DNA of 64,000 nt from JACRLV01 sp045863555 (GTDB taxonomy: Bacteria > Planctomycetota > Phycisphaerae > UBA1845 > Fen-1342), in assembly GCA_045863555.1 (NCBI GenBank), contig BTUU01000010.1, forward strand, positions 1-64,000, written 5' to 3'. Of this stretch, positions 8,612-15,355 are shown in pieces. A program made the position numbers and the translations under genes. Under the pieces are notes generated by a model. That model did no database searches, was not told the origin of the DNA, and saw only the letters and a list, made by a program, of their open reading frames with translations. Position 1 is the first letter of the stretch, and each line of letters starts with the position of its first letter.

Positions 8612-9982
8612 TCATCCGCGCGGGCCGGCCAACTCCTGTTCGAGGCTCTCGACAAGCGTCTTGAGGGGCGCGGTCTGCGCGCCGGCGGCGGACTTCCACT
8701 CAACCTTTGCATCCATCGCGAGTTGCCGCTCGAGGCGCTGCGTGGCCATGAGGACGGTGGAGTGGTTTTTCTTGCCGAGCGACCGGGCGATCTCGGGGAA
8801 GCTGAGGGCCGTGTGGCGGCGGATGAGGAGCATCGCCAGCGATCGGGCGAGCACGACGGTGCGGTCGCGCGAACGGGACTGGATCTGCTCGCGCGTGACG
8901 CCGAAGCGCAGGGAGACGATGCGCTCGATGTCGGCGGCGTCGGGTGTCCGGCGCGAGCGGACGGCGGCCTCGTCGAGGGCGCGCTGGGCGAGTTCGGCGG
9001 TGAGCGGTCCTGAGGCGAGCGAGGCGAGCGCGGTGAGGGTGTAGAGGACGCCCTCCAGCTCGCGAACGTTGTTCGAGCCCTGGGCCGCGAGGAGGTCGAG
9101 GACGTCGTCCGGGAGCGTGACGCCCTGGGCGGCGGCGCGGCGGCGGAGGATCGTCCTGCGCGTCTGAAAGTCGGGGGGATCGATCTGGACGATCATGCCG
9201 GCGATCAGGCGGTTCATGAGCGGCTCAGAGAGCGAGGCGATCGAGCGCGGGTGGCGGTCGGAGGAGACGATGACCAGCTTTCCGGCGCTGTCGACGGCGT
9301 TGTACGTGTGGAGGAACTCGTCCTGCGTGGCCTTCTTGTTGGCGAGGAAGTGGATGTCGTCGACGATGAGGATGTCCACCTTCCGGTAGCGTGCCCGGAA
9401 AACGTCGATGGGGCCGCCGCGGACGGCGAAGATGTACTCGTTGGTGAACTCTTCGCCGCTGACGTAGCGGACGTTGGCCGAAGGGTGCGACCGGCCGAGG
9501 GCGTTGCAGACGCCCTGAAGCAGGTGCGTCTTCCCGAGGCCGCAGGGGCCGTGGAGGACGAGGAGCCGGAACGCATGCCCCGGGGCGCGGACGACGGCCT
9601 GGGCGGCGGAGTGTGCGAGCTGATTGCCCGGGCCGACGACGAAGGAATCGAGTTCGTAGCGCAGCGTGCGTTCGGGGCGCGTGGTTTTGCGCGCGCCGGC
9701 GTGCGCGGGCCGGGCGGCGGGCGAACCGGGCGGCGCGGCCTGGATGACGCGTACGACGGCGGGCCGGCCGAGCACTTCGCCGGCGGCAGCGGTCAGCTCG
9801 TCGAGGTAGTTGTTGGCGATCCAGGTGCAGGCGAAGCTGCTAGCAGCGATGATATCAAGGCCGTCGTCATGGAGCAGCAGCGCGGTGGATTCGCCGAACC
9901 AGGTACGGTAACGGCTGGCACCGATTTTTCGCTGGATGAGATCGCGAAGCTGACACAGCCGCTCCTCTGCATGTGTTTGCAC
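8612..9982 (-). CDS. dnaA: Chromosomal replication initiator DnaA
   Basis: A 456-residue initiator that binds DnaA boxes and opens the replication origin using ATP. Domain I covers about residues 1-75. The AAA+ core has a Walker A at 145-152 (GPCGLGKT), a Walker B with VDDIHF near 208-213 and a sensor region (SLSEPLMNRLIAGMIVQIDPPD). Domain IV ends with the DnaA-box recognition helix signature SFPEIARSLGKKNHSTVLMAT. Length is normal for the family. The start is a GTG at 9982 with a GGGGA seven bases upstream. A perfect DnaA box lies 244 bp upstream. Only a single perfect box was found, so the origin itself may lie elsewhere. Confidence 0.97.
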   Translation of the reverse strand: MQTHAEERLCQLRDLIQRKIGASRYRTWFGESTALLLHDDGLDIIAASSFACTWIANNYLDELTAAAGEVLGRPAVVRVIQAAPPGSPAARPAHAGARKTTRPERTLRYELDSFVVGPGNQLAHSAAQAVVRAPGHAFRLLVLHGPCGLGKTHLLQGVCNALGRSHPSANVRYVSGEEFTNEYIFAVRGGPIDVFRARYRKVDILIVDDIHFLANKKATQDEFLHTYNAVDSAGKLVIVSSDRHPRSIASLSEPLMNRLIAGMIVQIDPPDFQTRRTILRRRAAAQGVTLPDDVLDLLAAQGSNNVRELEGVLYTLTALASLASGPLTAELAQRALDEAAVRSRRTPDAADIERIVSLRFGVTREQIQSRSRDRTVVLARSLAMLLIRRHTALSFPEIARSLGKKNHSTVLMATQRLERQLAMDAKVEWKSAAGAQTAPLKTLVESLEQELAGPRG

Positions 9983-10226
9983 GCGCAGTTCCCCTGCCGC
10001 CGATGAATCGGCGGATGAATCAAGCTAGCGTTTGCACACGAAGGTGGGAGATCGCCGTAAAGGTGTCTCAGTCTCGAACAAACGAGAGGCGGACTATACC
10101 AATCCGCGCATTGAACTGCAATGCCGTTGCGACGTCCGCGGCGGAGCGCGGCGCGTAACTCTTGCTGCGCTAAGGATTGATGAGCCGAAAATTTCTTTTG
10201 CACCGGATTTGAACAACGAGCGCGAC
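9983..10226. promoter_or_regulatory. dnaA upstream region, possible origin-associated segment
   Basis: This 244-bp stretch separates dnaA from the GNAT gene. Both are on the minus strand, so it should contain the dnaA promoter. It includes an A/T-rich 12-mer (AAAATTTCTTTT at about 10188-10199) in otherwise GC-rich DNA, which could be an unwinding element, and borders the DnaA box at 10227. A weaker partial match to a DnaA box (GTTTGCACA, about 10029-10037) shares six of nine positions with the consensus. No clear -35/-10 pair was assigned. Confidence 0.35.
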
Positions 10227-10235
10227 TTATCCACA
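10227..10235 (+). promoter_or_regulatory. DnaA box, perfect match
   Basis: TTATCCACA matches the consensus DnaA box exactly. It overlaps the stop codon of the GNAT gene, whose TAA is formed by the first three bases read on the other strand. The site is 244 bp upstream of the dnaA start, a usual place for autoregulatory or origin boxes. It is the only perfect copy seen near dnaA. A TTATCCACC at 20869 is isolated and probably chance. Confidence 0.6.
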
Positions 10236-11141
10236 CGACTGCGCCGCGCGCGGCGCATCATTCTGACACGCGAGGAGATACGCATCGCGCGCGGCGACGG
10301 CGCGGAAACCGAAGCGCTCGTAGAGCGCGTGGGCCTTCGTGTTGCGTTCATCGACGACGATGGTGACGAGCCGGGCGCTGAGCGCGCGGGCGCGCTGGAG
10401 CGCGCGTTGCAGGAGCATTCCGCCGAGACGGCGGCCGCGCAGCTCGGGCACGAGGCCCATGTACGTGACTTCGATGGCGCGTGGGCCGGCAATCGTGGAG
10501 AGGAGGAGAGCGCCGGCGTCGAGGCCGTCGATGGAGAGGAGTTCCCAGTGTTCCGAGCCGGAGACGCCGGCGACGGCGTGTGACGCGATCGCGTCATCGG
10601 TTGTGCGGAGGGTCGTCAGCTCCGGGCAGTCGGCGGAGTCGATGTAAGAGCGCTCGATCACGGTGCGGAATCGCGCGTGGGTCGCGGGTGCATAGGGGAT
10701 CCAGACCGCGTGCGGCGCGGGCGGATCGACCCAGGGGTACGTGGCGTCGCGTTCGAGGTAGATCATCTGCGTGATTCGGCGGAACCCAGCGCGATTCAGC
10801 GCAGCGGCCTTGCCGGATGCGTCCGGCTCGATGAGCGCCTGGACGAATACCAATTCACTCGCGCGAAGCTGGGCGAGGAGCGCCTCCAGGGATTTTGCGT
10901 AGCGCGCCGGATCGCCGAAGGGGACGAGGGCGACGGCGGATCGTCCGGGAAGTCGGACGGCGACGGCGGAGGACTGGGGCCCGAGATCGGGGTCGTAGAC
11001 GCCCCCGCAGCGGACGTTCATCGCCGCGAGGTAATCGCGAAAGGTGCGGAGCGCTGCCCGACTCGCGTTCGATGCGCCCGGCGGCGCGAGCACGGCGCGC
11101 AGCGCGTCGTCGAGGATGTCGGGCGGAATGTCGCGCAGCAT
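10227..11141 (-). CDS. Double-GNAT N-acetyltransferase
   Basis: A 304-residue protein with a C-terminal GNAT domain (about 165-290) carrying the acetyl-CoA loop VPELRGRRLGGMLL and the typical helix ending in NTKAHALYERFGFRAV. The N-terminal half also has a GNAT-like fold pattern (ASGKAAALNRAGFRRITQMIYLERD), so the protein is probably a tandem GNAT with one catalytic and one degenerate half. The substrate is unknown. It should transfer an acetyl group from acetyl-CoA to an amine in the cytoplasm. It sits immediately upstream of dnaA and shares the strand, but the 244-bp gap argues for separate promoters. Start ATG at 11141. Confidence 0.85.
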   Translation of the reverse strand: MLRDIPPDILDDALRAVLAPPGASNASRAALRTFRDYLAAMNVRCGGVYDPDLGPQSSAVAVRLPGRSAVALVPFGDPARYAKSLEALLAQLRASELVFVQALIEPDASGKAAALNRAGFRRITQMIYLERDATYPWVDPPAPHAVWIPYAPATHARFRTVIERSYIDSADCPELTTLRTTDDAIASHAVAGVSGSEHWELLSIDGLDAGALLLSTIAGPRAIEVTYMGLVPELRGRRLGGMLLQRALQRARALSARLVTIVVDERNTKAHALYERFGFRAVAARDAYLLACQNDAPRAAQSCG

Positions 11142-11351
11142 GGCGTCGCCTGTAAGTCCTGCCGGCGGACGCGGCGCGCCGCCGCAGTTGCCCGGCCGGC
11201 AAGACGACCGTTAGAGTATCGCGTCGCGGCCGGCGCAGCACCGTTGGCGGCCGGTCTGGTTGCGCGGGGCGAGGCGGCCGGGCCGGGTGTGTGTGCACGG
11301 TCTGCGCGAGGGCAAGATCACGCGACTGCGTCAGGAGCCGAACGAGACTTC

Positions 11352-11810
11352 ATGGGAAACCACCGCCTGTTCATCGGACTTGCGGCGCTGCTGCCGGCGC
11401 TGTTCACAACCACAGGCTGTTCACAGGGTGTGAACTGGCGCAAATTCGCGTACGACGCGGATGACATCGCGGGGGATGCGCGGGGGCAGCTCGTATTCGT
11501 GTATCTGCGGCACTGGGCGGTCCCGGCGTGCACGCGGTTCGAGGAAGACGTGCTCAAGAACGCCGCGGTGCTCGAACAGACCAAATCGATGTACTGCGTG
11601 GTGATCAACTTTTCGGCGGATCGCGACCTGGCGGAGGGATGGGGAATCGGCGAACCTCCCGGCGTCGTCTTCATGACCTCCGGCGGCGAGGTGCTGCGCG
11701 TAGTGAACGGCTTCAAGTCGGCGCCTGAGCTGCTCGAAGCGATTGCGGAGGCCCGTGCGCTGCTCGCCAACCCCGCGGCCCGACGCAATGCGACGACGAC
11801 CGCGCCATAA
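11352..11810 (+). CDS. Thioredoxin-fold lipoprotein, single cysteine
   Basis: A 152-residue exported protein. The N-terminus has a signal peptide ending in a lipobox-like TTTGCS, which suggests a lipoprotein. The mature part resembles the thioredoxin_7 type: a hydrophobic strand (GQLVFVYL), then HWAVPACTRFEEDV where a Trp-Cys-x-x-Cys motif would be expected, and a cis-Pro loop (GEPPGVVFM). The first catalytic Cys is replaced and only one remains, so it is unlikely to act as a normal oxidoreductase. The open frame runs far upstream, but only the ATG at 11352 gives a signal peptide. It overlaps the NHL gene by 23 bp, implying translational coupling. Confidence 0.78.
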   Translation: MGNHRLFIGLAALLPALFTTTGCSQGVNWRKFAYDADDIAGDARGQLVFVYLRHWAVPACTRFEEDVLKNAAVLEQTKSMYCVVINFSADRDLAEGWGIGEPPGVVFMTSGGEVLRVVNGFKSAPELLEAIAEARALLANPAARRNATTTAP

Positions 11811-12762
11811 CGCGCGGCGCGGCGGCGCGCTGCTGGGCGCGTGGCTGGCGCTGCCCCTCCTGATGACCGGCTGCGGCAAGCCGCAGCCGGAGGGCGCTCC
11901 CCTCTTTTCGTTCGGCCGGACCGGGATCGGCGCGTGCGAGTTCAACTACCCGCGGGCGGGCGTACTCGGTCCGGACAAGCTGCTGTACATCATCGACAAG
12001 GGCGGGCGGCTGCAAGTTCTGACGCAGGCGGGCGAATTCGTCCGCGCGTGGTACATGCCGGAATATCTCGCGGGCAAACCGTGCGGGATCGCGGTGACGC
12101 CGGACGGGCGGATCTACGCGGCGGATACGCACTACGCGCGCGTGCTGGTTTTTTCGCCGGACGGGCAGGAGCTGGCGCGTTTCGGCAGCTATGGCGACGG
12201 GCCGGGGCAGTTCCGGCTGCCGACGGATGTCGCGATCGATCCGCGCGGGTTCGTGTACGTCGCCGAGTACGGCGGGAACGACCGGATCTCGAAATATGAC
12301 ATGAACTGGCGGTTCCTGGCGAGTTTCGGCGGGCAGGATGCGGGCGAGGCGCGGCTGGAGCGGCCGCAGTCGCTGATCATTGACATGGACGGCTCGCTGT
12401 GGGTTGCGGATTCGTGCAACCACCGGATCGTGCACTATTCGGCCGAGGGCGAGCTGCTGGGGCATTTCGGGTCGCTGGGGCCGGGCGTGGGCGCGCTGCG
12501 TTTTCCGTACAGCATCGATCGGCTGAGCGATGGGACGCTGGTCGTTGCGGAGTACGGGAACAACCGGGTGCAGCGGTTTGATACAGCGGGAAAGAGCCTG
12601 GGGACGTGGGGAAGCGCGGGGCGGGCGCTGGGGCAGCTTGCGTATCCGTGGGCGGCGGTGGTCGGGGATCGGGACCGCGTGTTCGTCGTGGATTCGGGGA
12701 ATAATCGGATTCAGGTGATCGACGGGACAGCGGATGAGACTTGGGAGCGAACGACACGGTGA
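11788..12762 (+). CDS. NHL-repeat beta-propeller lipoprotein
   Basis: A 324-residue lipoprotein: Arg-rich n-region, hydrophobic core, then LLMTGC as the lipobox with the lipid-bearing Cys at about 27. The rest is built from six NHL-type repeats (recurrent PTDVAIDPRGFVYVAEYG and IIDMDGSLWVADSCNHRI) that should fold into a six-bladed propeller for protein or ligand binding at the cell surface. The ATG at 11788 lies inside the preceding thioredoxin-fold gene, so the two are expected to be made together. The propeller and the redox-fold partner may form one envelope complex; that is inference from gene overlap. Confidence 0.88.
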   Translation: MRRRPRHNARRGGALLGAWLALPLLMTGCGKPQPEGAPLFSFGRTGIGACEFNYPRAGVLGPDKLLYIIDKGGRLQVLTQAGEFVRAWYMPEYLAGKPCGIAVTPDGRIYAADTHYARVLVFSPDGQELARFGSYGDGPGQFRLPTDVAIDPRGFVYVAEYGGNDRISKYDMNWRFLASFGGQDAGEARLERPQSLIIDMDGSLWVADSCNHRIVHYSAEGELLGHFGSLGPGVGALRFPYSIDRLSDGTLVVAEYGNNRVQRFDTAGKSLGTWGSAGRALGQLAYPWAAVVGDRDRVFVVDSGNNRIQVIDGTADETWERTTR

Positions 12763-12903
12763 CAAGGGGACAAAGTAATAAGGGGACAAAGTAACAAGGG
12801 GACAAAGTAACAAGGGGACAAGGGGACAACGGGGCACGGTGACAGCGAAAATCGTTGCGCGCCCGGCCCCTTGTTCCTTTGTCCCCTTGTCCCTTTGTAA
12901 CCT
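12761..12903. repeat. Simple GGGGACAAAGTAACAA repeat in inverted arrangement
   Basis: Bases 12761-12829 contain about four near-copies of a 16-bp unit (core AAGGGGACAAAGTAAC), and 12866-12903 carry the reverse complement (TTTGTCCCCTTGTCCC). The two blocks could pair into a long imperfect hairpin. It lies between two convergent genes, the NHL lipoprotein ending at 12762 and the TlpA-like gene ending at 12907. The composition is unlike the flanking GC-rich genes. Such simple G/A-rich arrays are typical of dispersed intergenic repeats; no function is apparent, though it could act as a bidirectional transcription barrier. Confidence 0.8.
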
Positions 12904-12906
12904 GTT

Positions 12907-14079
12907 CTACTCCAGCCAGAACGCGGCTTCCTCGGCCTCTTTCGTTCCGGGATAGTCGCGCACGATCTCCTCGTACATCTGCCTGGCCTTCGTCTTCATG
13001 CCGCCGCGGCGCATCGAGTGCGCCTGCTGGAGTTTCGACCGCGCCTCGGCGTTGCTGGGCAGGTCGCTCTTGGGCGGCGTGCGTTCGGGTTCCTTCTTTC
13101 CACCCGAAGCTGCGCCGGCGTTCGAGCCGGGAGGCGTGGCCTGCTTGCCGTCGCGGGTGCGCGGCATGACGGCTTCGAATTCGAGGCGGGCTTCGGCGAG
13201 GGCGGCGCGGAGGGCGTACTGGAAGGCGGGCTCGGCGGCGTCGCCGATGGCGCGGATGTAGCCGTAGCTGTCGACGAGGACGAGCCAGGGCGGCGGACCG
13301 GCCTTGAAGGCTTCGTGCGTGATCGGGGCTTTGACGGCGACGGCTTCGTAGCGCTGCGGCCAGGTCATCTTGTTCTTGGTCGCGAATTCCCTGGCCTTGT
13401 CCAGGCGATTCTCCGAGTCGGCATTGACGCCGATGAATTCGACGTGCTGATCGCTGCCGACCTCTTCGTAGAGCTTCTGGAGCGCGGTGAGCTGCGCGGC
13501 GGAGGGTGCGGAAAGCGAATTCCAGAAGTCGATGATGAGGACTTTGTCGCCGCGCTTGGTGGGGATGAATTCTTTTCCGTCGTCGGTGCGGATTTCGACG
13601 TCGGGCGCCTTGCGGCCGACCGTCGCGGTCCACTGGCGCTTGCGGGAGAGTTCCTTGCGGAGGTTGGCGTCGGCAGAGTCCGTGCGGCGGCGGAGGGCGA
13701 GTTCGGCGGTCTGCGCGTCGCCGGCCGCGACGGCGCCGAGGTACGCGGCGTCGAGCGATTTGGCATCCGTACCGGCCGCTTCGACGAGTTCGCGGGCCTT
13801 CTCGCCGGCCTTCGCAGCGTCGCCGCGCGCGAGGGGGGCGAGGGTTTCGATGGTGAGGAGGCGGAGCTTGTCCGCGGTTTCGAGTTTGGATGGGTCGAGC
13901 TTCCACTCGGCGAGCCGGTCGGACGCGAGGCGGCCGTCGGCCTCGGTAAGAAGCCCCTTGGGAGAGGTGAGACGTTCGTGGAGGGTCTTGAGTTCGGCGA
14001 GCGCGGGCGTCTGAGCGGCGGCGGCCGCGACGAGGAGCGAGCATGTCGTCAGGATCGCGAATCGGAACGGAGAACGCAT
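12907..14079 (-). CDS. TlpA-like thioredoxin-fold protein without CxxC
   Basis: A 390-residue exported protein with a signal peptide (about 1-28, ending at ALA). A helical repeat region at about 30-150 precedes a TlpA/redoxin domain at about 155-295. The usual DFW-x-x-W-C-x-x-C stretch reads DFWNSLSAPSAAQ (residues 184-196), so both catalytic cysteines are absent. The GPPPWLVLVD cis-Pro loop is intact. The C-terminus has a Lys/Pro/Gly-rich linker and a TPR-like helix pair (ARQMYEEIVRDYPGTKEAEEAAFW), as in envelope assembly proteins. It may bind rather than reduce partners. The frame is open upstream, but only the ATG at 14079 gives a signal peptide. Confidence 0.85.
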   Translation of the reverse strand: MRSPFRFAILTTCSLLVAAAAAQTPALAELKTLHERLTSPKGLLTEADGRLASDRLAEWKLDPSKLETADKLRLLTIETLAPLARGDAAKAGEKARELVEAAGTDAKSLDAAYLGAVAAGDAQTAELALRRRTDSADANLRKELSRKRQWTATVGRKAPDVEIRTDDGKEFIPTKRGDKVLIIDFWNSLSAPSAAQLTALQKLYEEVGSDQHVEFIGVNADSENRLDKAREFATKNKMTWPQRYEAVAVKAPITHEAFKAGPPPWLVLVDSYGYIRAIGDAAEPAFQYALRAALAEARLEFEAVMPRTRDGKQATPPGSNAGAASGGKKEPERTPPKSDLPSNAEARSKLQQAHSMRRGGMKTKARQMYEEIVRDYPGTKEAEEAAFWLE

Positions 14080-14169
14080 GGGGATACTCCCGCGAGAATC
14101 GGTAACCGGCACGATCGGCAGTATACTCTCTCGTTTGCGATGGGCTCCTGAAGAAACGACGGATTTCGG

Positions 14170-15342
14170 ATGACGACTCCCCTGACACAACTGGCCGCGG
14201 AGAACCCTGCGGCGGCAGCGCGGATTCACCTGCTCGGCATGACGCTGGAAGAGGTCGAGGCGTGGCTGGTTTCATCTGGCCAGCAGAAATTCCGGGCGCG
14301 GCAGATTCTGGAATGGGTGTATCGGCAGGGCGTCACGGATTTCTCGCAGATGACGAACCTGTCGAAGGACCTTCGCGCGTGGCTGGCGGAACATGCGGCG
14401 GTGCTGACGTCGTCGATCGCGCGGGAGTCTGTCGCGGGCGACGGGACGCACAAGCTGCTGCTGCGAATGGCGGACGGGGCGCTCGTGGAGACGGTGTGGA
14501 TCCCGGCGGATTCGCGGAATACGGCGTGCATTTCGTCGCAGGTGGGCTGCCCGGTCGGATGCCGGTTTTGCGCGAGCGGGCTCGACGGCGTCGAGCGGAA
14601 CCTGACGGCGGGCGAGATCGTCGAGCAGGCGTATCGGATCAGCCTGCTCATTCGCGCGGCGGAGGCGGAAGAACAGGGCGGAGCGGGTGCTCCGGCGGAG
14701 CGCGCCGCGGCCGCGGGCGAGCATCGCAGCTCGACGGGGGACCGGCTGTCGAACATCGTGATGATGGGAATGGGCGAGCCGCTGGCGAACTATGCGGAGG
14801 TGGTGAAGTCGCTGCGGATCCTGAACGCGCCGTGGGGGCTGGGCGTCGGGGCGCGGAAGATCACGGTGAGCACGGTGGGGTTGCCGGCGCAGATCCGGCG
14901 GCTGGCGGATGAGGGCTTGCAGATCAACCTCGCCCTCTCTCTTCACGCGACGAACGATCAACTGCGGCACTCGCTCATCCCGTGGGGCAAGGGTGTGCCG
15001 ATCGCCGATCTGCTGGACGCGTGCAACTACTTCTTTGAGAAGACGGGGCGCGAGATCACGATCGAGTATGTCCTGCTCGCGGAAGTGAACGACCGCGCGG
15101 AACACGCGGATCAGCTCGCGCGGCTGGCGCGGCGGGTGCGGGCGAATATCAACCTGCTGCGATACAACCCGGTCGCGGGGACGCCCTACCAGCGGCCGAG
15201 TTCCGAGGCGGCGTTCGAGTTTCAGCGGCGGGTGCGGGAGCGCGGGGTGAATGTGCATATTCGCACGTCGCGCGGGCTCGATGCCGATGCGGCGTGCGGG
15301 CAACTGCGGCGGCGAACGACGGCGGAGACGGCGACGCCGTGA
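14170..15342 (+). CDS. rlmN: Dual-specificity 23S rRNA/tRNA A2503 methyltransferase
   Basis: A 390-residue radical-SAM enzyme that methylates C2 of A2503 in 23S rRNA and A37 in some tRNAs. The iron-sulfur motif C-x3-C-x2-C is at residues 127, 131 and 134 (CPVGCRFC). The substrate-binding cysteine near the C-terminus is present at about 376 (DADAACGQL). The conserved NIVMMGMGEPLANY and SLHATND segments are clear. There is an Ala/Glu-rich insertion after residue ~160 (AEEQGGAGAPAERAAAAGEH) that is longer than in standard RlmN and lies in a variable loop. The upstream neighbour is divergent; the downstream gene is convergent. Confidence 0.96.
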   Translation: MTTPLTQLAAENPAAAARIHLLGMTLEEVEAWLVSSGQQKFRARQILEWVYRQGVTDFSQMTNLSKDLRAWLAEHAAVLTSSIARESVAGDGTHKLLLRMADGALVETVWIPADSRNTACISSQVGCPVGCRFCASGLDGVERNLTAGEIVEQAYRISLLIRAAEAEEQGGAGAPAERAAAAGEHRSSTGDRLSNIVMMGMGEPLANYAEVVKSLRILNAPWGLGVGARKITVSTVGLPAQIRRLADEGLQINLALSLHATNDQLRHSLIPWGKGVPIADLLDACNYFFEKTGREITIEYVLLAEVNDRAEHADQLARLARRVRANINLLRYNPVAGTPYQRPSSEAAFEFQRRVRERGVNVHIRTSRGLDADAACGQLRRRTTAETATP

Positions 15343-15355
15343 TCGCGGCCGCGGG

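Noticed and set aside
13018..14151. Long plus-strand open frame opposite the TlpA-like gene
   Set aside because: Its codons are the complement of the minus-strand protein with high Gly/Arg bias; the minus-strand product has a signal peptide and a domain match.
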